Shown piece after piece: positions 8,743-16,952 of a stretch of 44,641 nt of DNA. Origin of the DNA: Bacteroidales bacterium (GTDB lineage: Bacteria > Bacteroidota > Bacteroidia > Bacteroidales > UBA12077); NCBI GenBank assembly GCA_028282785.1, contig JANQHE010000062.1, positions 1 to 44,641 on the forward strand, given 5' to 3'. How positions within the stretch are numbered: position 1 is the first letter of the stretch; each line of letters begins with the position of its first letter. The notes under the pieces are model-generated. The model had not been told where the DNA came from, made no database searches, and saw only the letters and a list, made by a program, of their open reading frames with translations. Both the position numbers and the translations under genes were made by a program.

Positions 8743-9801
8743 ATGGATCAAGAATATATGGGAGAGCAAAAGCGCGATATTCTTATACTTTCTTTAAAAG
8801 AGATAAAGGAATTTTTAACCGGTAATGGAGAAAAGACTTTCAGAGCAAAGCAGATTTATGAATGGTTGTGGAAAAAACCGGTTAAAAGTTTTGATGAGAT
8901 GACAAATATTTCAAAGGATCTAAGAATATTATTAAATGAGAACTTTACGATACAATCAGTTCAGGTACATGATTTACAAATAAGTTCAGATAAAACAATA
9001 AAGATAGTTTTTAAGCTTTTTGATGGTGCTCTGGTTGAAGGCGTATTAATACCTACTGATAACAGGGCAACAGCATGCATATCATCACAGGTAGGATGCA
9101 ACCTGGGATGCGAATTTTGTGCAACAGGAAAACAGGGATTAAGAAGAAATTTAAGTATTGGTGAGATTTACCATCAGGTTGTTGAAATGATGAAATTAGC
9201 CCGGGAGAAATATAATCTGTCGCTTACCAATATTGTACTTATGGGTATGGGAGAACCGCTTTTAAATTACGAAAATGTAAAGAAAGCAATGGAAATGGTT
9301 TCTTCTGATGATGGTCTTTCGATGTCTCCTCAGAGAATTACATTATCGACCGTTGGTTTACCACGAATGATCAGGAAATTAGCTGATGATCAGGTGAAAT
9401 TTCATTTGGCGGTATCTTTGCATTCAGCAAATGACAAAAAGAGAAGCGAATTTATGCCTGTAAACAAAAGAAATTCTCTTAATGATTTAAGAGACGCTTT
9501 AGTATATTTTAATCAGAAAACAGGTCAGCGAATAACTTTTGAATACCTGTTAATGGATAGAATCAATGACTCATTGAAAGATGCAAAGGAATTTGCTGAA
9601 TATTGTAAAAGTTTTCCTGTAAAAATTAATATTATAGAGTACAATTCTACACGAGATAAAAGGTTTCAACGCTCAAAAGGAGAATCCTTTAATGAATTTG
9701 TCACATTTCTGAAAAGCAGAAATTTAGTTGTTAATGTTCGTCGAAGTCGGGGTCAGGATATTGATGCGGCGTGTGGACAGCTGGCCGGGAAAAGAAAATA
9801 A
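8743..9801 (+). CDS. rlmN: 23S rRNA (adenine(2503)-C(2))-methyltransferase
   Basis: Radical-SAM enzyme that methylates C2 of A2503 in 23S rRNA, and also tRNA A37 in some bacteria. The radical-SAM Fe-S motif is CNLGCEFC with Cys119, Cys123 and Cys126 (352-residue numbering). The two non-cluster cysteines of the ping-pong mechanism are present: Cys112 in ACISSQVG and Cys344 in DAACGQLAG. GMGEPLLNY is the family's SAM-binding GEP motif. The start chosen is ATG 8743, supported by the -7 element just upstream. The gene is single, convergent with rnhB, with only five bases between the stop codons. Identification is secure; the exact start is less so. Confidence 0.96.
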   Translation: MDQEYMGEQKRDILILSLKEIKEFLTGNGEKTFRAKQIYEWLWKKPVKSFDEMTNISKDLRILLNENFTIQSVQVHDLQISSDKTIKIVFKLFDGALVEGVLIPTDNRATACISSQVGCNLGCEFCATGKQGLRRNLSIGEIYHQVVEMMKLAREKYNLSLTNIVLMGMGEPLLNYENVKKAMEMVSSDDGLSMSPQRITLSTVGLPRMIRKLADDQVKFHLAVSLHSANDKKRSEFMPVNKRNSLNDLRDALVYFNQKTGQRITFEYLLMDRINDSLKDAKEFAEYCKSFPVKINIIEYNSTRDKRFQRSKGESFNEFVTFLKSRNLVVNVRRSRGQDIDAACGQLAGKRK

Positions 9802-9806
9802 TTTGT

Positions 9807-10421
9807 CTAAAAATTAAGACTTAATTGTTCGTCTAAAAGCCTGAAAGACATCCTATGGTAAGCTGTTTTCCCAAATTCCTTTATGGCCTGTCGATGTTGT
9901 TTGGTTGGATACCCTTTGTTATTTTTCCAGTTATATTCGGGATGCTTTTGATGAAGATCGTTCATAATATCATCACGGTAAGTTTTAGCTAGAATCGAAG
10001 CTGCTGCAATAGAATAATACTTCGAATCTCCTTTAATAATGGTTTTATGCGGGATATCTTTATAATTGAAAAACTTATTACCGTCAATTATAATATGCCC
10101 GGGAATTTTCTTCAGGGAATCAAGAGCTTTATGCATTGCCAGTATAGAAGCTTTCAATATGTTGATTTCATCTATTTCTTTGTTATCTATAATTCCGACA
10201 GCGTATGCAATGGCCGACTCCTCTATTTCTTTTCTTAGTCCGTAACGTTTCTTTTCATTAATTTGTTTTGAGTCATTTAAAACCTGATGATTAAAATCCG
10301 CCGGAAGAATAACTGCTGCTGCGACAACAGGACCTGCCAAACAACCTCTTCCTGCCTCATCACAACCGGCTTCCAATACTCCATCTCTATAAAAACTTAA
10401 TAAACCTTCCAGATTATTCAT
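9807..10421 (-). CDS. rnhB: Ribonuclease HII
   Basis: Cytoplasmic endonuclease that removes ribonucleotides misincorporated in DNA and cuts RNA-DNA hybrids. The RNase HII signature [13 protein letters not shown] carries the catalytic Asp-Glu pair (residues 21-22 from the chosen start). NDSKQ, IIDGNK and [20 protein letters not shown] (the last a conserved helix) follow in the usual order. ATG 10421 gives 204 residues, standard for the family; a TTG at 10436 would add five. The ATG overlaps the last 8 bases of the upstream glycosyltransferase gene, so the two are probably co-transcribed and translationally coupled. The neighbour suggests no functional link beyond shared transcription. Confidence 0.95.
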   Translation of the reverse strand: MNNLEGLLSFYRDGVLEAGCDEAGRGCLAGPVVAAAVILPADFNHQVLNDSKQINEKKRYGLRKEIEESAIAYAVGIIDNKEIDEINILKASILAMHKALDSLKKIPGHIIIDGNKFFNYKDIPHKTIIKGDSKYYSIAAASILAKTYRDDIMNDLHQKHPEYNWKNNKGYPTKQHRQAIKEFGKTAYHRMSFRLLDEQLSLNF

Positions 10422-11541
10422 ATAAAACCTTTTCAATGGATTCCCAGAATTTTTCAGCTGTTTTATCCCAACTGAACTTTTTGCATTGAATTTTACCTTT
10501 CTTTATTAATTGGGTTCTTAATTCAGGTTCTTGCTGAATTTGGATCATTGCATTAGCAATTACTTCTGTAGAGAAAGGATCAACTAATAATGCCGCATCA
10601 CCGGCAACTTCAGGCATTGATGTTACATTAGATGTTATTACTGCTGTTTCACAATTCATAGCTTCGATTATTGGAATGCCAAAGCCTTCAAAATACGGAA
10701 CAAAAGTCAATGCGTATGCCGATCCGTATATTTTACTTAATTCTTCAGGATTCATCCGGCCAACAAATACCACATCTTTCTCATGTTTCATATTAGAAAA
10801 AACGGTTTTTATGTTTTTGGTCTTAAACATTTTTTCTCCCACAATTACTAATTTGAAATTACTCTTGGTTTTTTCCTTGAATATATCGAATGCTGAAAGT
10901 AAGTTAGCCACATTCTTTCGGGGACTTAATGCTCCAACAAATAAAAAATAATCTTTTCCTTGTGAATATTTATTTTTGGTAATTGATTTTTCATTTTCTA
11001 ATGATGGTTTGTATATTTCTTTTGAACCATTATAAACAACGTCGATATTTTCCGGATTTATCGCAAATTGTTCGGAAATATCATTTTTAGAAAAATCAGA
11101 AACAGTTACAATGCGTTCTGCTTTTTGGGCAAATCTGGGGAAAAAATATTGGTAATAATTTCTTATACCAAATGGAAAATCCTTCGGATTATGCATAAAA
11201 TTTATGTCATGCATCACGGGAATTGATTTTGTTTCTGTTGAGAGCGATAAATATCCGTCCGGAGAAATAAAAATATCCGCATTTATATGCTTTAGTATTT
11301 TACTTACAGATTTCTCAAACCAATAATAAAATAGAACAGGATGTCGAGCTTGTGGCCCTATAATAATTGGTTTTACATGATCGGAGAAAATGAATTCTTT
11401 ATCGTACGGGCGGTCAAAAATAAAAAAGAATTTATGTTCCGGATGATTTTGTGTTATACGTTTCATGGTTTCATAAGTAAACCATCCAATTCCTTCAAGT
11501 TTATTTTTAAGTAAGACCCGAGTGTTAACAGCAATATTCAA
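10414..11541 (-). CDS. GT4-family glycosyltransferase
   Basis: A 375-residue retaining GT-B glycosyltransferase. The C-terminal Glycos_transf_1 domain shows [10 protein letters not shown] (201-210), [12 protein letters not shown] (257-268) and the E-x7-E motif in [13 protein letters not shown] (Glu285, Glu293), followed by [15 protein letters not shown]. The N-terminal domain begins [17 protein letters not shown], a familiar start for this subfamily. Translation appears to begin at TTG 11541; no ATG is available before residue 26. It probably transfers a hexose from a nucleotide sugar to a surface glycan acceptor; donor and acceptor cannot be read from sequence. It overlaps rnhB and diverges from the FkbM methyltransferase and flippase genes, which suggests a small surface-glycan group. 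Confidence 0.88.
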   Translation of the reverse strand: MNIAVNTRVLLKNKLEGIGWFTYETMKRITQNHPEHKFFFIFDRPYDKEFIFSDHVKPIIIGPQARHPVLFYYWFEKSVSKILKHINADIFISPDGYLSLSTETKSIPVMHDINFMHNPKDFPFGIRNYYQYFFPRFAQKAERIVTVSDFSKNDISEQFAINPENIDVVYNGSKEIYKPSLENEKSITKNKYSQGKDYFLFVGALSPRKNVANLLSAFDIFKEKTKSNFKLVIVGEKMFKTKNIKTVFSNMKHEKDVVFVGRMNPEELSKIYGSAYALTFVPYFEGFGIPIIEAMNCETAVITSNVTSMPEVAGDAALLVDPFSTEVIANAMIQIQQEPELRTQLIKKGKIQCKKFSWDKTAEKFWESIEKVLYE

Positions 11542-11567
11542 AAAGCAGTAGATTTAATGTATTATCC

Positions 11568-11575
11568 TATATTTG
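11568..11575 (+). promoter_or_regulatory. Bacteroidota -7 promoter element upstream of the FkbM gene
   Basis: TATATTTG is an exact TAnnTTTG match. A transcript start near 11582 would leave only about 12 bases before the TTG start codon of the methyltransferase gene, so the leader would be very short. No -33 TTG is present at the normal spacing. Confidence 0.5.
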
Positions 11576-11593
11576 CAACAAAGATGCTAAAAA

Positions 11594-12337
11594 TTGAAGA
11601 ACTTTCTTAAATACATACTTCAAAAAACACTCGGATTAAATCTTTACCTGTATCTGTTCGCAAGGTTTGTAATATTAAAACTGCCCTATAATAAACAGGA
11701 AAAAGATTTTCTAAAATTCATTGATTTAATTAATGATGGGGATCATGTTTTGGATATCGGAGCAAATATTGGAGTTATGACATATTATTTTTCGAAGAAA
11801 CTCCCCAATTCTGCAATTCATTCTTTTGAGCCAATTCCTGAAAATTTAAAAGTTTTATTAAGGGTAAAGCAAAAGTTAAGACTATTAAATGTAAAGACCT
11901 ATTCATATGCAATTGGTGAAAAAAACGGGATAATTGAAATGATAATGCCCGAAAAAAATAAAGTGTATTTCCACGGATTGAGTCATGTAATAAGTAACTC
12001 AGAGCAAAAAGGAAGGATAAATAGTGTTGAAATTAAAAGATTGGATGAAATTAAAGAACTTAATAAAGTAAAAGTTGGTGCAATAAAAATTGATGTTGAG
12101 GAATACGAATATAAAGTATTAATGGGAGCTGAGGGATTGATTAAAAAAAACAAGCCAATTATTTATTGCGAACTTTGGGATTCGGAGAATAGAAGAAAAA
12201 GTATGGATTTTATCAAGAGTTTGGATTATAAAGTATGCATATATAATGGTAATAAAGTAATTGAGTATAAAGATCAAAAAGGATTTCAGAACTTTTTCTT
12301 TGTTCCAACGGAATATTGTGATGAACTAAAACTTTAG
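11594..12337 (+). CDS. FkbM-family SAM-dependent methyltransferase
   Basis: A 247-residue class I methyltransferase. The SAM motif I is HVLDIGANIGV, with the acidic residue closing strand 2 in HSFEPIPENL. The FkbM hallmark AIKIDVEEYEYKVLMGAEGL lies toward the C-terminus, followed by IIYCELWD. FkbM enzymes methylate hydroxyls, often on glycans or natural products. Here the neighbouring glycosyltransferase and flippase make a sugar substrate likely, but that is inference. The start is TTG 11594: no in-frame ATG exists before the SAM motif, and the ATG at 11584 is out of frame and stops after eight codons. It is followed 41 bases later by the flippase gene. Confidence 0.85.
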   Translation: MKNFLKYILQKTLGLNLYLYLFARFVILKLPYNKQEKDFLKFIDLINDGDHVLDIGANIGVMTYYFSKKLPNSAIHSFEPIPENLKVLLRVKQKLRLLNVKTYSYAIGEKNGIIEMIMPEKNKVYFHGLSHVISNSEQKGRINSVEIKRLDEIKELNKVKVGAIKIDVEEYEYKVLMGAEGLIKKNKPIIYCELWDSENRRKSMDFIKSLDYKVCIYNGNKVIEYKDQKGFQNFFFVPTEYCDELKL

Positions 12338-12378
12338 TACATTTACATTTCTAATTTGTTTGTAAAGCCTAGTTAATT

Positions 12379-13827
12379 TTGAGAAGAAAATTTTTCACAA
12401 ATCTTTCACTTCTTCTATTCTTAAATTTGCTTATTAAGCCATTTTGGATATTTGGAATTGATCGGACAGTTCAGAACGTTGTTGGAGCAGAGGAGTATGG
12501 CTTATATTTTTCGTTATTTAATTTTTCACTTCTTTTAAATATACTTCTTGACTTAGGAATAACTAATTACAACAACAGAAACATTGCTCAACACAATCAA
12601 TTGCTAAGCAAGTCTCTTTCGAACATAATTGGGCTAAGATTTTTATTAGCTATTATTTATTCGGCAGTTACTCTGCTTGTTGCGTTTTTCTTGGGATATG
12701 AATTGAGACAATTTCAATTACTATTCTTTTTAATCTTTAATCAGTTTTTGGCTTCATTTATATTATATCTAAGATCAAATTTAAGTGGCTTACATCTTTT
12801 TAAAACTGACAGTATAATTTCTGTTCTGGATAGAGCATTAATGATTTGTATTTGTGGGTTGTTATTATGGAGTAGATTTGTGAAAATTGATTTCCGAATA
12901 GAATGGTTTGTTTATGCACAAACAGTTGCCTATGTTATAACATTCTTAATTGCAGCAGTATTTGTTTATTTAAAATCCGATTTCCTTAGATTAAATTTCG
13001 ATAGAAGATATTTTATTGCTATTCTAAAAAAAAGCTATCCTTTTGCTGTATTAGCCTTATTAATGATGTTTTATTATCGAATAGATTCTGTGATGTTGGA
13101 ACGTATGCTTTCCAACGGAAAAGAACAAGCTGGTATTTATGCACAAAGTTTTCGAATATTAGATGCAGCTACAATGTTTTCTTTTTTATTTGCAGCACTG
13201 TTGCTACCGATGTTTTCAAAAATGATTAAGCAAAAGGAATCGATTAGTAACTTAACTTTATTTTCATTTCAATTATTAATTGTTCCGACCATTGGTATTT
13301 CAATGGTAGCTTATTTTTATAGGGTAGAGTTGATTGATTTGCTTTATCATCAGCATGTAAAATCTTCTTCAACTATTCTGGGAATATTAATGTTTTGTTA
13401 TATAGGAATTTCAGTATCATATATATTTGGCACCTTACTAACCGCAAATGGTAGTTTAAAGGAGTTAAACATAATTGCTGCTGGCAGTGTAATATTAAAT
13501 ATAATTTTGAATATAGTTTTAATTCCAAAATATCATGCAGTTGGTTCTGCAGTGGCAAGTTTGGTTACACAATCAATTACTGCAATAACACAATTTATAT
13601 TAGCTAAAAAAATATTTGGTTTTAAAGTAAGAATAAAGGTCTTAATACTACTTTCTGCATTTGTAATTAGCGTTTATTTTATTACTAAATTTTCAGTAGG
13701 ATTAAACTTCTTATGGTATTACAAGCTAATTGGAATTTTAATAATTACATTGTTTCTATCATTAATTTTTAGATTAGTTCGTTTAAAATTAATTTATGAG
13801 CTTCTTGTAAATGGAGATGCAAAATAA
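12379..13827 (+). CDS. Wzx-like polysaccharide flippase (MOP superfamily)
   Basis: A 482-residue, highly hydrophobic inner-membrane protein with roughly 12-14 predicted membrane spans and the general layout of polysaccharide-biosynthesis flippases (RfbX/Wzx). Visible features are an N-terminal segment with GAEEYGLYFSLFN (the conserved G-x-x-x-Y-G-x-Y region), a central FYYRIDSVMLERM segment, and a C-terminal pair of helices at GSAVASLVTQ. It would flip a lipid-linked glycan across the inner membrane. The start is TTG 12379, because the next Met is far inside the protein and TAG closes the frame nine bases upstream. Together with the FkbM gene it forms a two-gene operon ending at an inverted-repeat terminator. 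Confidence 0.87.
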   Translation: MRRKFFTNLSLLLFLNLLIKPFWIFGIDRTVQNVVGAEEYGLYFSLFNFSLLLNILLDLGITNYNNRNIAQHNQLLSKSLSNIIGLRFLLAIIYSAVTLLVAFFLGYELRQFQLLFFLIFNQFLASFILYLRSNLSGLHLFKTDSIISVLDRALMICICGLLLWSRFVKIDFRIEWFVYAQTVAYVITFLIAAVFVYLKSDFLRLNFDRRYFIAILKKSYPFAVLALLMMFYYRIDSVMLERMLSNGKEQAGIYAQSFRILDAATMFSFLFAALLLPMFSKMIKQKESISNLTLFSFQLLIVPTIGISMVAYFYRVELIDLLYHQHVKSSSTILGILMFCYIGISVSYIFGTLLTANGSLKELNIIAAGSVILNIILNIVLIPKYHAVGSAVASLVTQSITAITQFILAKKIFGFKVRIKVLILLSAFVISVYFITKFSVGLNFLWYYKLIGILIITLFLSLIFRLVRLKLIYELLVNGDAK

Positions 13828-13944
13828 AAAGGGGTTGTCCAAAAAGACTCGAAGACGTCATTGCGAACCTGCCTTGCCGGCAGGCAGGCTTCGTCGTTCC
13901 TCCTCGTAATGACAGTAGGTTTTGACTTTTTGGACAACCCCTTT
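13828..13944. terminator. Nested inverted-repeat element, likely two-way terminator (copy 2)
   Basis: Outer arms AAAGGGGTTGTCCAAAAAG (13828-13846) and the exact complement at 13926-13944 form a 19-bp stem. Its inner stem CGTCATTGCGA/TCGTAATGAC and the CTTCGTCGTTCCTCCTCG block match copy 1 (5723-5875) closely. The centre differs completely: here it is a CCTGCC/GGCAGG hairpin (13868-13884) instead of copy 1's longer insert. It separates the convergent flippase and phosphohexomutase genes. The first stem base overlaps the flippase stop region. Confidence 0.8.
13868..13888 (-). repeat. Short dispersed palindromic element, copy within terminator 2
   Basis: On the minus strand this reads CCTGCCTGCCGGCAAGGCAGG, 19 of 21 identical to positions 24-44 on the plus strand. 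It sits as a module inside the larger inverted repeat and replaces the central part seen in copy 1, which suggests that the two repeat families combine in a modular way. Confidence 0.55.
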
Positions 13945-13948
13945 AGTA

Positions 13949-15286
13949 CTATTTAAATTTTTTAATTATCGTTTTTATATCATCAAGTCTTGCCTTAAGA
14001 ATATCTTCATTATCAGCTTCTGCTAAGACCCTTAAATAAGGTTCTGTATTTGAAGGTCGAACATTGAACCACCAATCTTTAAATTCAAGGCGGTATCCGT
14101 CAAAATCAAGAATTTCCATTGGTTCTTCTTCGGCTACAAAATAATCCTTTAATGCTTCCATAGCTTCCTTCTTTTGTTTTATTTTATAATTGATCTCACC
14201 TGAATTAGCATATTTGCCAATTTCTGAGATCAACTCTGATAAAAGCTTCCCTTCTTTCTTAAATTTCGAAACCAGGTTTAGTACAATTAATGAAGCTAAG
14301 ATTCCCGAATCAGAATAAAAGAAATCACGAAAATAATAATGTCCTGCTAATTCGCCCCCGTAAATACCTTTTATCTCTCTTAATTTTGGTGTAGCATAGG
14401 CTCTTCCCACTCTCCAGGTATGCATTTTGCCTCCTAACTGCTCAACATATTCTTTTACAGCCTTAGAAGTTCTTATGTCTTCCAATACAGCTCCTTTTTC
14501 TTTTTCAAGAAAGTAGTTTGCCATAAATCCGATCATCAGATCAGGAGAAATAAACTGGCCCTTCTCATCAACAAACATTACACGGTCTGCATCGCCATCG
14601 AAAATAACGCCTATATCACATTTTTTTTCCAAAACTGTTTTCTTAAGGTCTGCAACATTACTTTCAATTAATGGATTTGGTTCATGATTCGGAAAACTTC
14701 CATCCATTTCTTCATACAAGTAAATAGGTTTTTTACCCAATAATTTCTTAATTAATAATCCGGCCATTCCATTTGAGCAGTCAACAGCCATTTTAATATT
14801 CGAGTAATCCTGAACATAAAACTTAAGAAATTCTAAATACTCATCTTTAACTTTATAATCAACAATTTTACCTTTCTTTTCGGCAATAAAAATTTCACGA
14901 TTCTCGATCATATCAAGCAGTTTATTTAATCCTGTGTCGAATCCAACCGGAATAGCATTTGCTTTTGATATTTTCATTCCATTATATTCGCGTGAATTAT
15001 GAGAAGCGGTAATTTGAACTGAAGCAGCAAATTTATGTTTGGCAGTTGTATAATAAACCATTGGTGTTGTAGCTAAGCCAATATTATATACGTTGGCCCC
15101 GCTATCGATAATTCCCTGGGCAAGATGTTCGAAAATTTCGTCTGATGAAACACGAGCATCTCTTCCAACTAAAACATTATCCGCTTGTAAGAGTTCCGGT
15201 AAAAAGTACCCGATTTTATAAGCATCTTCCTTATTAAAATCTTCGTTGTAAATACCTCTAATGTCGTACGCTTTAAAAGCTTTCAT
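13949..15286 (-). CDS. Phosphomannomutase/phosphoglucomutase
   Basis: A 445-residue alpha-D-phosphohexomutase that interconverts hexose 1- and 6-phosphates in the cytoplasm. The phosphoserine is Ser95 in TASHNS, the Mg-binding loop is DGDADR (230-235), the sugar-binding loop is GGELAGHYYF (310-319), and the phosphate-binding loop is RPSNTEPYLR (410-419). These give the complete four-domain set. The GHYYFRDF form of the sugar loop is usual in ManB/AlgC-type enzymes acting on mannose and glucose phosphates rather than in GlmM. Its product can feed GDP-mannose or UDP-glucose synthesis for surface glycans. It lies downstream of the PGK genes but after a terminator-like hairpin, so it may be transcribed on its own. 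Confidence 0.92.
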   Translation of the reverse strand: MKAFKAYDIRGIYNEDFNKEDAYKIGYFLPELLQADNVLVGRDARVSSDEIFEHLAQGIIDSGANVYNIGLATTPMVYYTTAKHKFAASVQITASHNSREYNGMKISKANAIPVGFDTGLNKLLDMIENREIFIAEKKGKIVDYKVKDEYLEFLKFYVQDYSNIKMAVDCSNGMAGLLIKKLLGKKPIYLYEEMDGSFPNHEPNPLIESNVADLKKTVLEKKCDIGVIFDGDADRVMFVDEKGQFISPDLMIGFMANYFLEKEKGAVLEDIRTSKAVKEYVEQLGGKMHTWRVGRAYATPKLREIKGIYGGELAGHYYFRDFFYSDSGILASLIVLNLVSKFKKEGKLLSELISEIGKYANSGEINYKIKQKKEAMEALKDYFVAEEEPMEILDFDGYRLEFKDWWFNVRPSNTEPYLRVLAEADNEDILKARLDDIKTIIKKFK

Positions 15287-15309
15287 ATTGCATAAAATTT
15301 GTAAATCAG

Positions 15310-15350
15310 AAAAAAATAGATAGAAAAGAAGCCAGATTTAAACTGACTTC
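15310..15350 (-). terminator. Rho-independent terminator of the PGK-like gene
   Basis: GAAGCCAG (15328-15335) pairs with CTGACTTC (15343-15350) around a 7-base loop, allowing one G-U pair. On the minus strand it is followed by a T-run complementary to 15310-15316. It lies between the PGK-like gene and the phosphohexomutase gene. Confidence 0.7.
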
Positions 15351-15388
15351 TTTCAGAAAATTTATATCCACAAAAATGCGATTTTTTT

Positions 15389-16675
15389 TTATTTTGTTAA
15401 AGCTTTTACCGGTTCAATTCCCAAGGTTGTTCCTTCCTGAATTGCTTTTAAAACGGCACCACCACCGGTAAAAATATAATACTTAGGACTATCCAGGGCT
15501 ACAATATATAGTCCGGGTAATAATCTTTTAAGTTCTTGCATGGTGTCGCCACCACCGTATAATTTTACAGCTTCAACATTTTCATCAATTAATTCATCAA
15601 GAGCAATGGTGCCTTCATTAAAGTGCGGAGTAAACCCCATTACGGCATTCACAAAAATAGTTCGAGCCGATGAAAATATATCATGAATTTTTTCTTCGTA
15701 AAATGATTCTTTAGCTACATCAAGCACATAATTTAATTTAGTTCCGGATTTCAATTCATGAATATTATGAACTCTGTGTTTGCCTTCGAATTTGCCATCT
15801 AAAGTATCCGATTCAACAATAAAAGGAAGTTCAACTAATTTGCCCGGATATTGCTCGCTGAATTTTACAAATTCTTTGGCGTGCGTTAAGTCATCTTCAG
15901 ATATACCTTTAATTTCAATACCATATTTTGCATATAAGTATGCATTATAAATAACACCACCCAGTACCAAATAATCTGCTTTCTTAATTAAAGCATAAAG
16001 AGAATCAATTTTTGTGTCGAATTTGGATCCCGCAACGACTGCAATAAATGGAGATTGTGGACTATAGATTCTTTCAAGATTCTCAATTTCTTTCTGCATT
16101 AAAAAGCCGGCATAAGAAGGTAAGTATTTATTAACGCCTACAGTTGAAGCATGTGGTTGCCACGATCCGAAAGCATCATTAACAAAAATATCAGCCAAAC
16201 CTGCCAGCTGATTTGCAAATCGGTCCTGATCAGCACCTTTGGATTCTTCTCCTTGGAACCAACGAGTATTTGGTAAATAAATACCATCAATTTTTCCTTC
16301 TTTTAACTCACGGATAGAATGATTTATTGATGTTTCTATGCCTATGTATCCTTTATTTTCATGAGGATAAAAATCAGGAATTTTCATGTTGATATGCAAC
16401 TTGTTTCTCAGATATTCAACGATAGGTTCAACCGAGGTATCCTTGCTAATTTTAATATCACCGTTTTTTTTATCCTTAGGACGACCAACATGTGTCATTA
16501 GTATAATTTTACCGCCTTTTGCATTGATATGGTATAAAGTACCAATGGTTGCGTCTATTCTATACGGATCATGAATTACTCCTTTTTTAACCACATTATG
16601 ATCTACACGTACCAAAACAACTTTACCATTTAGATCTGCATCCTGGATAGATGGAATGTTATATTTTTCGAGCAT
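15389..16675 (-). CDS. Divergent phosphoglycerate kinase-family paralogue
   Basis: A 428-residue PGK-fold protein. Retained elements: RVDHN (23-27), an Arg like that of the TRI segment (Arg39), THVGRP (61-66), the Arg of NTRW (138), Lys218 and Lys223 of AGSKFDTK, GGGD (374-377) and TGGGA (403-407). Changed elements: the 3-phosphoglycerate loop AFGTAHRAHAS is AFGSWQPHAS, one residue shorter and lacking the His-Arg pair; the nucleotide loop WNGPxGVFE reads VNAVMGFTP; the N-terminal VDFNVP motif is VDHNVV. It is therefore unlikely to be a standard PGK and may act on another acyl phosphate or be regulatory. Start ATG 16675. It lies downstream of the two-domain PGK gene on the same strand, 277 bases apart. 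Confidence 0.8.
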   Translation of the reverse strand: MLEKYNIPSIQDADLNGKVVLVRVDHNVVKKGVIHDPYRIDATIGTLYHINAKGGKIILMTHVGRPKDKKNGDIKISKDTSVEPIVEYLRNKLHINMKIPDFYPHENKGYIGIETSINHSIRELKEGKIDGIYLPNTRWFQGEESKGADQDRFANQLAGLADIFVNDAFGSWQPHASTVGVNKYLPSYAGFLMQKEIENLERIYSPQSPFIAVVAGSKFDTKIDSLYALIKKADYLVLGGVIYNAYLYAKYGIEIKGISEDDLTHAKEFVKFSEQYPGKLVELPFIVESDTLDGKFEGKHRVHNIHELKSGTKLNYVLDVAKESFYEEKIHDIFSSARTIFVNAVMGFTPHFNEGTIALDELIDENVEAVKLYGGGDTMQELKRLLPGLYIVALDSPKYYIFTGGGAVLKAIQEGTTLGIEPVKALTK

Positions 16676-16952
16676 AAAACCTCCGTTTTTTATTATTAAT
16701 AACCATTATTCATTTTTACAAAACCCTGTTGATTTTTTTATCCCACCCTTTAAGCGTGAGTAAAAATCAATTTTCTTCCCTGATTGCCGTCAGGCAAGCT
16801 TTAGGGATTAAGGGCAAACATAATTAAAGGAAACACAAGTTAATCCAAAATTGTTTTTTTATCAATTAAAACAAATATCTAAAATGGACAATTTTTTCTT
16901 ACCGTTTGAAAATATCCATATAATACTTAAATGAAAACGTTTGCAGCAGATA
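16676..16952. other. Spacer between PGK genes with repeat and possible promoter
   Basis: 277 bases between the two PGK-family genes. It contains the short palindromic element at 16779-16798 and, on the minus strand, TATGTTTG (16822-16815), an exact TAnnTTTG match that could serve the PGK-like gene with a leader of about 135 bases. No strong terminator for the two-domain PGK gene is evident, so read-through is possible. Confidence 0.4.
16779..16798 (+). repeat. Short dispersed palindromic element, copy B
   Basis: CCTGATTGCCGTCAGGCAAG is a diverged relative of the element at 24-44, and the match continues into CTTTAGGG at 16799-16806. It lies between the two PGK-family genes. Confidence 0.4.

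Noticed and set aside
11584-11610. ATG upstream of the FkbM gene
   Set aside because: It is out of frame and terminates after eight codons, so it cannot be the start of the methyltransferase.
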